Shown piece after piece: positions 11,901 to 24,125 of a stretch of 64,000 nucleotides of DNA. Position 1 is the first letter of the stretch; every line of letters begins with the position of its first letter. Source of the DNA: Casuarius casuarius (taxonomy: Eukaryota; Chordata; Aves; Casuariiformes; Casuariidae); contig PTFA01000055.1 of assembly GCA_003342895.1 (NCBI GenBank), forward strand, positions 2,202,021-2,266,020, written 5' to 3'. A program made the translations under genes and the position numbers. Under the pieces are notes generated by a model that saw only the letters and a program-made list of their open reading frames with translations, did not search any database and was not told where the DNA came from.

Positions 11901-14900
11901 GCAAGGGGAGCAGACGAGACCCGAGTTGCTCTGTTCCACTCTTGTGATCAGAAAAATGCCTCAAAGATGCCTCCTTCGCTCTGTTCCTCCTCCTCCCACA
12001 CCTAATCTTAGATCTAGGAGAAGCTGCAAGGCTGAAGGGAACAGTTGTAAGCAGCAAGAGAACTGGAGGAAGAGAGAATTGATTTGGAGATGAAGTCACT
12101 AGAAAAAGCCATCTGAATAGGACACATGCAAATATACCTGTAAAGGCTCTCTTCATCCCTCATCTATATTCTTATTTATACTATGCAAGAGTTGATCTGG
12201 TATTTCTGACCTCTGACTGTGTCTGCATGAGATCAAGTACAGCTTCTTAGAGATTCCTTTTAAAATACTCTGAGTTGCAACCTATAAGGACAATACTCCA
12301 TTATTTGGGATGAGTTAAACATGTCATTTCTTTATTCCTCTGAAAAAAAGACTCATTTGGGGGAGGGGAGGAAGGTATAAGATCAGAAAGATCATCTTAG
12401 GTATGTGAACTGTCAATCATCTCATGGACATGAGCTGCTCAGAACAGTGGCCTAAAGAGATTCATTTCTCCAGAAAACTACCAAGTATTATTTGTCTCCT
12501 AAGCCTCCAAATATTAATACAAAAAGGAAAAAAAAACCACCATGTTTTTCATCCAGACACAGCGAACAATTCGGAAGTTTGAGTGGTATGATACTATAAA
12601 GTGGCACCTGGAAAAAAATCAGCATCAGTTCTTCCCAGAGATTTTCTTTCTTGGTAATAAATGGCAATAAAAGACTTCCAAGTCTTACAGTTTTATATGG
12701 CGTAGCTACAGACAGAACTGTGAATTTAAGGAATTTCGAAGAACACTATACTCTAGCATGTTCTACAAATGTTTTCAAAACATTTTATGAAGATTTTAAG
12801 ATACTTAATGTTTAGGCAGCATGGTTTCTTCCATGTAAGTTCTTCCAGCCCAACAGAGTATCTATGCCATACTCATCACTGCATGTTTTGTGAGGTGGTT
12901 GTTTCTGATGTTTTAGGGTTATGGGGTTGGGGGTGTGTGTGGAAATTATGTCCCACTATGGGCCTATCCCTAACTACTGAATCAAACAGGACCTTTTATC
13001 ATTATACCACAACATGTTCAGGACATTTCTTATTGCACTGTGAAGACAGTGCAGCCCTAGCAAGGGGTATACTCAAAATCCTGAGCATTTCTGCTCATGG
13101 TTCACAAGGATTTAGGGGCTAAGGACTAAATAACCAGGTACAGGGACACCTGTACACTGTTGAATGCTAAGGGGAAGGGCTATGACTGCTCAGCTACTCA
13201 TTAACTTAAGAGAAACAAACAACATACACACACACTGCAGATACGGATATGCTACCTTTTCCTTCCCTCACTTTCCTCCCACAAGTTCTTCTTTCTACTT
13301 TGTGATGTGACAAAGCCAAGCTATAAGTCCTATTTAGGAACAAACAGGCTGTTCATTTTCCATTATAACAGAACAGAGTTTGCACAAAAGAGTAGTTTAT
13401 CAGCTCTTACTTGCTTAGCATTAGACCCTATTGTTAGCATCATTTCCTTCATGAAGGCACCTGATCTTTTCTGAAAAGTCTTAGGTTATAACATTTTGAC
13501 TAGAGATGGAATGATCACAGTTATACTGTTCAATAAGCTTTTACGAGCCAGCTATCCCTGTTGAGGATATTGTTTCTGGAATGAACTACTTTCAAAACTT
13601 CAGTTGACTTGGAAGAAGTCTCAAGCCTCCACTGAGCCAATCCAAAACAAGAACCAGTCTGAATGTCCGATTCTCCTATTCCCAGCCTGATAGCTTTCTC
13701 CTTCCACTGTGAAGAGAGGCAAGGTTGAAGCTACATTCAGCAGGAGCTAAAAAACCTCAGCCGTTTGTCCAATGTATAATCTTACACTCTACCTTAAAGT
13801 CTAAATTTGCAGTTCTTTAGACACCTGCAAGAGGGAACAATCATATAATTTAAATACTAATTTCTTTAGAGTCCCAGTGGTTTCAGAAGCAAGACTCCCC
13901 CGCCCCTTCCTTTATACAGGGAATATCATCTTTAGTTTACTTATGTCCAGTGGTAACATTCATTATTCTCAGAAAGTGATGTTTTACAAGGAGCTCATTA
14001 GTTACAAACCTCATCAGCTCCACAAATTTGAGCCCTACCTACCAGGTATCAGATTTGCTGCATTAATAGGCCAATGCTTAAGAAAAAAAATCTAAAACTG
14101 AAACTAAGAAAACTGGTTAGCTTATTATATTAATTACTTCTCCCCCCACACACCCATTAGACACAGGAAGAACCTACATTATTTATAAGGTTTTTAAAAC
14201 ATTCAATTTGAGGAAAACCGATCTGGATAACATGTACTGTTGTTACAAAACTACAAACTCTTTAGAAATGTGAACTTCAACATGGAAGTCCACAAGTGAT
14301 TGTTACAATCTGATTGCCTGCACACAGACAGGCAATATTTCTGTAGGATTCACACAGTGAATTTGTATCTTAAAAGCAAAATATTAACAGAACAGACAGG
14401 AATCCCTGGCAAGTCTTGTTCTAATTTAGATACCTTGGCAGTTAAATAGGTGTCTGCATCATTCCTTAAAGGCGCATATATTTTAAATAAGTTAACTGTA
14501 AGAAATACAGATGTTTCTCCCACATTTTAGATCAGAAAAGAATGCACACTGAACTTTACAGGATTACAGGAGCAACTACATGAAATCTAAAATTGGAAGA
14601 TAACATCAAGCAATTCAACAGATTATCTAACTGCAATTGAAATGCCTCTTTAGAGGTCTGAAACAGCATGGAGAAATGTAGTTGCTAGCTCACCCGTTCA
14701 CATAACAATTAAGATACACAAGAACCCTTCTGCAGAGAAAGGTTAGTGAAGTCCTGCTGAAGATCTATCAGCATGTATCAAACTAAGAAATTTCAAACCA
14801 TTTTTCCCAAAAGTGAAATTTAATACTTAATGATAACATTTGTTTTGTCTACCTTCTACTTACACTATAAAAGACTAATGTAAGCTTTAATACACAAGTA

Positions 14901-15818
14901 TTTAAGGGAAAGGTAAAGCAATAAAGTATAGGAGTTGCAGAGGTTTTTTTTGTTTACTTGTTTTAAATAGCTGCTTCCATCCTTTAAGCATTTTAAGTAC
15001 TCCATCATGAGTAATTTAGTCCACAGGTCTCAGAAGACCAACAAACATCACGACCATCTCTAGCATGGCTTGGCCAATTGCTGCAGACCAAGTAGAGATT
15101 TCAGGTTGAAGACTATTCTGAATAGTTAAATTCTGTATCTCTCTAAACCAGCTCATCAACCCTTACAAAAAACTTGGACAGTATCAAGCTTAAAAACCTC
15201 CTGCAGAGTTAATTTAAAAAGTGATACTAAAACAGTGAGCCCCTTTTGGGCAAGCAATTGAATATTCAGCCTCTGTATTCCATTCTGAAGGTTTAAGACG
15301 TCACCATGCTTCCCCCCCCCAAATTTGCAAAGTCCAAATTGAGTCCAAATTAATTAATTAGTTTCTGTAGAAAGTACATGGAAGGGACATTCACTAATCG
15401 CAGGTTTGTGTGTTCCACTAAAGTGGAAATTTTAACATCACAAGTGTTTGATTTACCAGACTAACTGTTCTGAACAAGAAATAGGAGTATTTATTTCACA
15501 GCATTTACAGAAGCCAACAGTATTTCCCCCCCTGTCAAATGGGAAAGTCTAGGCTAAATACTACACTTCAAATCCTCTCTTTCTGCTCCTCAAAAAAAAC
15601 GGGATTAGAGATACTGGCAGTTAAGAGATTAGTTCCAGATTTTCTCTGCAAACGGAAAGTAGCAAAACACACCTTTCACATGCATAGGACTGCACAAATA
15701 CGGGATTTTGTCTTTATAACCTCTCTTACTAGCTGTAATTCATAGTCACAGTGCCGAGCTCTTGAAAGGCATAGGTTTTACCCCCAACCCCAAAGCTGCC
15801 TATATATTAGCTACTTAC

Positions 15819-15973
15819 AGAGAAAATGGGCAGGGTGAACCCCACTGTGTAGAGGACAGTGGATGTGATGGTACTGTCATGGAACGGGTACTTGATGTTG
15901 TCATCATTACAGAAAAAGCCTCTCTGATACGGTTTTATTTTGGCCAAGTTTAGAACACCAAGGGGTAAGCCAG
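15819..15973 (-). CDS. PLPP1: PLPP1 alternative exon 2b (isoform 2 form)
   Basis: This 155-bp exon is the alternative to exon 2a. On the minus strand it follows a strong acceptor (pyrimidine tract ending CCCCCAACAG) and ends at a GTAAGT donor (RC of 15813-15818). It encodes AGLPLGVLNL, PYQRGFFC, IKYPFHDSTITSTVL and TLPIFS, matching the human isoform 2 pattern (QRGFFC, DST.TSTVL). Compared with exon 2a, about 21 of 51 aligned residues are identical and there is one extra residue (Lys before Pro-Tyr-Gln). Human isoform 2 is likewise one residue longer than isoform 1. Both exons start with CTGGC and share phase (1 base of codon from exon 1 in, phase 0 out), so either can join exon 1 to exon 3. 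It covers the first extracellular loop and start of membrane helix 2. The pair most likely arose by exon duplication. Confidence 0.95.
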
Positions 15974-18213
15974 CTGTTGGGGGAAGGAAAACAAAACAGA
16001 GATACATGTTGTTAAATCAAAACTCACTTTTAAACATGCATGGAGGAAGCTACCAAACATGCAAAACTCCGATTTCCCAGGTCAGAGCAAACGAAGTATC
16101 ATGCAATGCACATGCTTACCAAACCCCTTCTACAGAAGTTTGCCTTCTGCCTCAGAAAATCTCTGATGTTACCCGCCAAACACAGAAGTTCAGGAAGTAT
16201 AGAGTCCCTTTCATCAGTAAGGAGAGTTGCCACACGCTGAACCAAGATTATGCCCAAGAAACTGATATGCCACTCACACAACTGACTGGCTATTGAGGGC
16301 AGACTGCCTTTTGTGCCCTACTCCTCTCAGTCACCACCACCCCATGACATGGGCTTGTACTTGAATTACTAGCCCTGTTCTATACACTATGAGGTGGTCA
16401 GTGTTTACAGAAAACATTGTTACACACATACTTTTCAGAGTAAGGAAGTAAAGATTTCATGCAAGTAGTTTTCATGCAGGTAAAGGGAGCAAGAGAACTT
16501 CAGAGACACCAACAGGAAATATGGACACTTTGAAAAGGACTGCATCAAGGTAATGAGATTCATTCTTTGTCTCATTTACACAGCTTTGGGGTTTTTCTGC
16601 ATCCAATTAATTATTAACATCAAAAAGGGGACTTAAGGTACAGAGTACAAGTGAGAGCTCTCTGAATATACATTAACATATTACCCTATTCCTTTTCTAA
16701 GTTGATCTTCATTACACTGGAAGTCAAGCCCAAAGGAAATCACCAAGACCTCTGAAAATCACATCCAAGTCTGTACTTTATTTCTGTACAAGTAGAATCA
16801 ACTGGAAAATAGGCATTTGCAAGAAGAGTGCTCAGGAAACCTGAATTTGTCATTTTACTTCTCTTTTTCATCCTCTCCTTCCCGCCCCCCAAACAAATAG
16901 TGGATTAACAGTACAATTTAGGAAGCACTATAATAATTGCAGAAAGCCTAAAACTCAAAACAAAAGTTAGACCTTGGTTTAAAACAAGTTTAAGAGCTTT
17001 GCATCTTCTCCAGTATTCATGAATTATGCAATTCTTCATATAGATACTCTATACACAAATACTGAGGTTAAATGACAGGTACAGTTACTGGAGCAAAAGA
17101 AATTACAATTAAGATACAAACAAGCTACTGTACTCAGAACAATCGCATTTCAAAAAAGTTCTTTGATTAAGTATTGCTTTTGTTTTGGTGACACTTCTTA
17201 AGACGACACTATCAGATATTCAAAGGTCTCATGTTAAGTCACATCTTAAGGTGATTTTTAAGAAGCTCATTCTTATAGACTTCATCAGAAGAAAAGGAAT
17301 GGAGTGAAACAGCAAGGATGGAGTAACGAATCCTAGCCCCTTATGTGGCTTGGTAAGTCCCAGTGCAGAAGCTCGTGCAGAACTCCTGCACTCACAGCTT
17401 TGCAAAGGACAGCAACTGATTCAGGTGGCCATGCTTTTTCAGACTCACGAGCAGCATGAAAACCGACTGTCTGCATTCTGAAATTGAGCACGTGCTCAGC
17501 AATACCCCAACCCCCTTACAACCCTTCCAAACTCTTCATGCAGCCTCCTATGACATGGATAGGAATTCGTTCCACGAAACATCTGAAATCCTAAGGACGG
17601 TCCACGCTTTAACTCAATGGCTGGGCACACTGATGCAGCAAAGCACTTCAGCAGATGTTTAACATCTCATATAGTGCTATTGCAACTGAAACTACTCTTG
17701 CTCAACTTTAAGCACAAACTTTTCAGTGAAAGATTATGGTACAGCTTTGAGTCAATTGCATCTAAGAGGGCATTCCCCCCCCCGCTTTAAGAGGGAAAGG
17801 TTTAGAGCTTGACAGAGCACAGATGGCAGAAGTAGCCTTTGAATACGAAGGAAGCCGCACCTAAGCACTTGAGAGTTCACTCAGATTGAAGCAAGACTGC
17901 TACATGCTTGCATGTCTGGAGCCAATCTTCAGCTCTACTCGAGGCCATGGCAAAATTCCGCTGCCATAAGTCAGTCCATGTTTCCTGTCTTTATCTCTGA
18001 TATTCCATATCCACAGTCAGGATCATGCATGGTCAGAGCTATTACCTATTTGATACAGTCTTATCATCCCAAATAGGTCACCAGATTTTCATATGTGGAA
18101 ATAGCACATCCTCACAGTTAATTTAAGCAGCAGCTTGTGTTTTGCAGAAGGGGATTACTTCGCAAATACCTCTGCTTCCCAAAAAAAGTTGCTACAACAC
18201 AACACCAAAAAGT

Positions 18214-18214
<1 letters not shown>

Positions 18215-18251
<37 letters not shown>
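18215..18251. repeat. Poly(T) tract, 37 bases
   Basis: An uninterrupted run of 37 T on the plus strand (A on the transcribed PLPP1 sense strand). A poly(A) tail of a minus-strand retroposon would look like this, but the sequence to its right matches no element I recognise, so it may be a simple tract. Confidence 0.9.
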
Positions 18252-18258
<7 letters not shown>

Positions 18259-19936
18259 TTACAGAACTCTTAGCTCACAAATTCCAAGTTTTTTGCCAGC
18301 AAGGTCCACAGATTCACAATAGCAAGGAAGGGTGATCCCACTTTTATGGGTCACACATTTTTTCAAGGAAGATTCCACTAAGAATTGGAAAAGGACCATT
18401 ACATGCAAGTGCAGGTGAGAAAGCACCTTAACAGTTTGACAATGAGTGTTTTAAGTCTACTAGCAAAACAAACTCAGTTTGAATATGTTTACCTTATTGT
18501 CTAATTGCAGCAAGAGGGAATGACTCACTCTGCAGTGCAGTTAGGACAGAAGCTAGAGAGCATTTTATTTTGAACTAGAGGCATTTAATTTTTAATTTAA
18601 TTGCTTGACACAGTAAGTGCTAGGTGCACAATTTTTTTTTTTAATAAAACTAAGAGGAAAAGACTCAAGATACAATTTAAGTTCTCTCTCTCTTTGACTG
18701 AATAGTCCTCTTCACATGAAATTTGTTTATAAGAACTAGTTTGTGAGAACTTGTACATAACCAGCAGTTATCCAAGTTTTTCTGGTGCCACCTCATTTAA
18801 ATATTCTTTCTCCTAGCATTTTTATTCCTTTCTACATCTTTTTCATTGAAAGGAAAAAAAAGTATTTTGTTAAATCAAAGTGATTTGACTACATTATGCA
18901 GTATTTCAAAAGTGCTTTTGTTAGCATAGTGTGTATGACCTAGACTTGTAATTAAGAAACATGTTTTTACTTTTAAGGTTAAGATACATATCAAAGGAAG
19001 GTTGGAAGGGGAGAGAACAACAATGAAGGGTTCAGTTTCACAGAAGTGACTGCAAAATTTGCTTGTGTAGTCCTCAGTAAAAGGATGAGAAAAAGGAAAG
19101 TGAGCAGTGAAAGTCAGTCCCATATCCTATACTCCATTTCTTATATAACCATTAGAACTCTTACAGCAATCCAAGTGATGCACCCATTACCAGCAGCTGA
19201 GTAGCTCAGTTTGGGAAATGGTGTTTTGCTGAAGCGACCATATTAGCCTACACCAAGTATTAATATTTTTAAACAATGCTGCTCATTTTGTGGGAAGAGA
19301 AAATAACACTTGGTACATGTAAATAAACACCCTGAAGTTCTCATTACGACAGGAGCACCGAACATTAGTGTACATAATAACATAGACCAGTATCACCACC
19401 TCAAGTGCCAAGTATCTCCCTGACCTTTAAGACTGTCCACTGAACTTCTAATGAACGGGCACATATTCAGATCCATTAGCTTTCGCAAACTGAAGGAAAG
19501 GATGGCCAAGATCTAGCAATAGATTACAAAGCTAAAAGTCAAAAGGCAGTCTTGTAGACAAATCCTTGTGCCCTGTCCTCTTCACAAAGTACCTCTTTCC
19601 TCTTTATGTAGCCAGTAGCAGCAGCAACCTAGATAAGGACCAGAAGAGCACCCCTAGAGGTAACTTCACACCTTAAGGGAATATAATGGATCAGTTATTA
19701 CTCATCTCCCCTAACACACAACCTTCAGCTCTTAAAGGACTGTTTGTGACATTCCACATGCTCTAGGCTCACCAGAACTGGAGTTCAAGTTTCAGTTTTC
19801 TGTTAACATTTGCCTAGTTGATCTAGTCAAGGACTAGTGACTAAGAGATTCTAGGCTGTTTTGCTAGTTAGCAGCAAGAGACAGATGATGGTCCTCTGAT
19901 AGCACTATTTGATCTGGTCTCTCTCCCCTTTAATTT

Positions 19937-19950
19937 GGGGGGGGGGGGGG
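19937..19950. repeat. Poly(G) tract, 14 bases
   Basis: An uninterrupted G14 in PLPP1 intron 1, likely prone to length variation and sequencing error. Confidence 0.9.
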
Positions 19951-22900
19951 AAGAGATATCACAACAAAGTGCTTGAGATGCCTATTCAAGACTTTGTAAA
20001 GGACTGCAGGGCATCATGTCTTCTGTAACATTCAGGCAAACAAACGGACTCTGGCTAACCCAAAACACTACAGAAATCGAATAGGATGAAAGACTTGATA
20101 TTTGAAAGCTTTACCTATGAATGGAAGGTGAAAAGCCTTCATGTACATAGAACAGAATAAAAAGGAGCACAGGATGGAGGAGGCAAAAAGAGGGGAGAGG
20201 AGATGGGAAGAGCTAAAAAGGAAGAAGGCAAGACTCAGATCTTTGAATGCCTAAGCAGGGGCTGAAGGAAAAAAATGCTGTTAAGGTTTTCAGCTATAAC
20301 TAAGAACAGGCAGCATTTGTAGAAAACGAAGCTAAGCTAGTTAAAAACATTACATAGGGCTATGCTAACATCACCAGAGTTTCCATCCAACTTTTTGAAT
20401 CTATAAGTTCAAGCCAGGTGCAGCATGGTTTCCTTTAAAAAAATCTACAGACAATTCACAATCAATAGCTTTCAGGGAACTCGTTTAATCATATAGTGCT
20501 GGACAACACGGCATGACACTAAGGAAGGTAGAAAGGGAAGTACAGGGTGGGAGAGCTAGGGAGGAAATTACTGTTAAGACTGTTCTCCACCCACAGAAAA
20601 GGAATGTCAAGAGATCAATATCCCAGACAAGGCAGGAGGTGTGAAGTCTTCCTTTGGCAAGAGAGTGTTTCATAACAAATAAAAAGTTGATTTTTCTGTA
20701 TTTTATTGAACTATGAAGTATTTAAACAGATGGAAAAAATCACAGAAAAGTAACTGAAATTCTACAGTTTATCCTACAAACAGAAGTGCTGCAAAAACGT
20801 CATTTAGTTTGGTATACAGTGTATGCAATACTGCACTACTATCCTGACTTGTGGCATTTGTCACATCTGTAACTTTAGAGTTAAGTGCTTAAGTTAAAGT
20901 ATAGGGGCTTTGATTCTGATACTTCAGTGTCCATTTGGTTCTGCTAACAAGCCACATGGGATATTTTTATCTAAATAGACAAAAAAATCCTAGTGTTTAC
21001 AGCTGAATTAGTCTCTGTTACAGCTGGCAGAGCTACTGCAGTATTAAAGAGCAGCAGAGACCGTTGTTCAACAAGAGACAGCTTCAGGGTCTGAAAATAC
21101 TCTGTATTCTATTTATGATTTAGGAACTTTTTCCTATAAAGTCTATAGACACAATTTTAGAGAGGTCTTCTGTTTTAAAGTTTTGTTACGTTTTATAGCT
21201 GAAAGATTCTTGACGTTTCTAACCATTTCATTTACACAGTACTATTTGGTGTAGAATCAAGTGCGGTACTCACAAAAGTCTAGAAGTTTCTGGCTATGTT
21301 TTCAAGAGCAACTCAAGACAGACTGCCCTGCTCTTTTCCCACCCTTGGCTATACACTCCGGTTCCTTTCCCTGCAATGGCTCTAGCTTTTGATACTAACC
21401 TGTCCAAAAAGGGAGTGGGGGGAGCAGGTTTTTCACATCTCACTCATCTGGGTGAGTGCCTGACTGTTAACACTAGCATAAGGAGAAAACAGTAACTTAG
21501 AGCCAAGGGTGTGGAGAGAAGGGAAGACAGGACAGACTGGCTAGTCTCAGACCAGCTTAAGCACTTTGTGAAAGAGCATCACCAGCTAGGAAACGTATTT
21601 CTCTTTTATTTTAAGTGGTTCTAAGTGATGCACCATTTTATTTTTTGTAAACATCCTTTAATTAACCCAATGGCCTACTCATATCTTTGGAAGCTGCTGA
21701 ATCATTGTTTTGGGGTCTGTGTTGTTTAAAAAAACCCTCTTCTGAATTGTTTATTCAAATTCTCCAAGATACACAAGTCTCCCATCTAGTCTCTATAGTC
21801 AGGGACAAGTTCTTTAAACTAACGATATGCCATGTCTAGAAACTAGGAGAAGGTTAGTTGGCTTTAAGAGAGACTATACAGCAAATGAGACTGATTCGCT
21901 ACATAGGTTGATTATGAACCCTAAGTTTGTTTTTGTCNCCCTCTCCCCTTTTATGCTACGCTAAACTCACAAGTAAGAGCTAGGTAAGAGAAACTCTACA
22001 AGACTATTGTGAGACTGAGAAAAATCTTCACATTTATCTGGGGAGGGGGCAGGGGGGAAGGATCACTGCTTTCTGCACATCATGTGCAGACACAAAAAGC
22101 CAACTGAGCATCTTTTGTAAAGAGATTCAATTTACAACTAAGTTAATGGGGGAGGGAGTCAAACAGGAATGGTCACTTCTATCAGAGAAGCACAATCTCC
22201 AAAAACAGATCAGTTGTTCAACTAAGTGCTGCTCATTAAAGAAAAAAAAGTTTTCATAGCTTACCTTCTTATTTAATAGATGATGCTGTGAAATATCCCC
22301 GCATCCAGATAAATACCGTCATTCTGAGCCATACCTTTACAGCTGGTAATTACTACTGAGGGCAAGAGAGAATTGAGATTTTCCTACTCTCGCACATGTA
22401 TTTCTGCTTTTATTTTTGGCCAGGACAACCGTGTTTACTTTACTGCTCATTTTGGAATGTACGAGCAATCTGGGGTAAGAAGGTATGCAAAAGATTCAAA
22501 GAAACAGTCAGGTCAACCTCATGCTGCTGGAGAGAATCTGGGAGTGTCTGCCAAGAAAGACAGAGACCATACTTCGTGGAAAAGTAGAGGTGCTGAAACA
22601 TTTCTTCCATGAGCAGTCAAGAGATAGACAAAGAGAAACAGTGATAGAATCAACACCTCTTAGGCAGGAGGAAACAGGAGATTCTGGAATTACAGGAAAC
22701 TGTTGAAAAAGAGGAAAAGGAGATAAAAATGAGGAAGTGTTCAGACTTTTAACACCTAGAGGTGAGGGACAGACAAGAGATGAAGATCAAAAGACCATTT
22801 ATTTGCAGTAGCTGAAATGAGTGAGTAGCCCAGAACTGACCTCCCAACAGCTGCCCATGAACCTTCCCAGCAGACCACCTTATCTTACTTTTTTTTACCC

Positions 22901-23697
22901 CAAGGAACATAAAATATTTCCAACACCGGCAGAATGATTGCTCCAATAATGCCAGAAGCTGTAACAGGAGATACACATTTAAAAGACTGAACTACATTCT
23001 AGTCTCTGCTACTGCTCTATTTATAGAATTCAAGAACTATACAGTACCTGCACATTTACTTGTTTTCTTGTCTGTGAGCTAGCTGGCTAGCAGAGAAGGC
23101 ACACAGATCAGCAACCTGGGCCTGCCGACGGCAGTTTCAGTAGATGACTCCCTCACTATGCCCCATGCTTTTGGCTAAGCAAAGGCAAGGGTAGTGAAGG
23201 CAGAAAGTGCAGCAAACCCTTCTCTGAGCTGGAGCAGCCTAAACAGAGGAGAGCCCAAATCCTATTCCAGACACTTACTAATGGAAAGCTAATCCCTATC
23301 TTAGTTCATCTGCATTCAGCAGCTTAGTACTATATAGAAGTGCCAGTTTTAACAGTAGTAGTGGATAAGACATGCCATTGTTTAAAAATACTCAGAAGAG
23401 TGTATTCTCCCTCACTCGCATCCACATTTCAATCTCTAACAAGAAGGCACAATCAACGTAATAATTTGACTTTTGGAAGCACAAAATACCTACTGGAATC
23501 TGCAAAACATAGTTGTCTCTCCTGTGAGCATTTAGGGATGCACACGAATACAAAATAAACAGAGTGCTAGGCTATTATTAGGCTGTCCTGTCTCTCTGCC
23601 CGCTCTAATACTTAAACAGAGAAACATATGGCTCAGGTGAGTTAGATGCAGGTTGCAGATGATGGTTGTGTCCTAGTCTGCATTTGTTTCTATTAAT

Positions 23698-23726
23698 GGG
23701 GGTGGGGGGGGGAAGGGGGAGGAGGG
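23698..23726 (+). repeat. G-rich tract, possible quadruplex
   Basis: Contains G5, G9, G5 and G3 tracts separated by one to four bases, followed by further GGA repeats to about 23735. This spacing satisfies the usual sequence rule for an intramolecular G-quadruplex on the plus strand, which is the template strand of PLPP1. No structure is proven. Confidence 0.7.
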
Positions 23727-23864
23727 AGGAGGAGAGCAAGACAAGATAATATGACAATCAGCTGGAATCTGTTAGCAGCGAGGCAGAGGCCAATTGCTCT
23801 TATTACTGACAGGCCTGACAAAAAGATTAAAGACCCTCAAAATAATCACTAAGAAAGTAAAAGN

Positions 23865-23959
23865 TTTGCAATGCTCATGACATGAGGTAGGGAAGAACCT
23901 AACTGGCTACAGCCAAAGTAAGTGAAAGAGGCAATTATCTCACTGTAAGCCTTTCTATT
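23865..23959 (+). repeat. Direct repeat, copy 1 (95 bp, perfect)
   Basis: The 95 bases from TTTGCAATGCTCATGACATG to the final CTTTCTATT recur without a mismatch at 24031-24125. The copies are 166 bp apart start to start, with a heptamer minisatellite between them. Copy 1 begins directly after an isolated N (23864). Perfect identity means a very recent duplication or an assembly artefact; the adjacent ambiguous base makes the latter a real possibility. Confidence 0.95.
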
Positions 23960-24023
23960 AAGGGGAAAGGGGAAAGGGGAAAGGGGAAAGGGGAAAGGGG
24001 AAAGGGGAAAGGGGAAAGGAAAT
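23960..24023 (+). repeat. (GGGGAAA)8 minisatellite
   Basis: Eight consecutive perfect GGGGAAA units begin at 23962 with period 7, then the array decays into GGAAATAA. The sequence after direct-repeat copy 2 (TAGGAGAAAT) resembles a pre-expansion form of the same heptamer. The regular G4 tracts with three-base loops could fold into quadruplexes. The pyrimidine strand is what appears in the PLPP1 pre-mRNA. Confidence 0.95.
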
Positions 24024-24030
24024 AACTGTT

Positions 24031-24125
24031 TTTGCAATGCTCATGACATGAGGTAGGGAAGAACCTAACTGGCTACAGCCAAAGTAAGTGAAAGAGGCAA
24101 TTATCTCACTGTAAGCCTTTCTATT
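24031..24125 (+). repeat. Direct repeat, copy 2 (95 bp, perfect)
   Basis: Identical to 23865-23959 over all 95 bases. After the repeat the flanks differ (TAGGAGAAAT here, AAGGGGAAAG after copy 1). The repeat has no open frame or tRNA-like fold that I can see. Confidence 0.95.

Larger units (their letters stand above)
2073..15818 (-). other. PLPP1: PLPP1 intron between alternative exons 2b and 2a
   Basis: About 13.7 kb separates the two alternative second exons. It contains a decayed CR1 piece (about 8650-8990), an 18-bp tandem duplication (5506-5541), a small perfect stem-loop (14313-14336, 8-bp arms) and short A- and G-rich tracts, with one isolated N at 9340. I see no convincing further exon, RNA gene or processed pseudogene. 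The longest open frames lack splice context and resemble no known protein. Confidence 0.7.

Noticed and set aside
18135..18335. Plus-strand frames with long Phe runs
   Set aside because: Produced by the T37 homopolymer.
23849..24037. Repetitive Phe-Pro-Leu minus-strand frame
   Set aside because: It is simply the translation of the (GGGGAAA)8 array.
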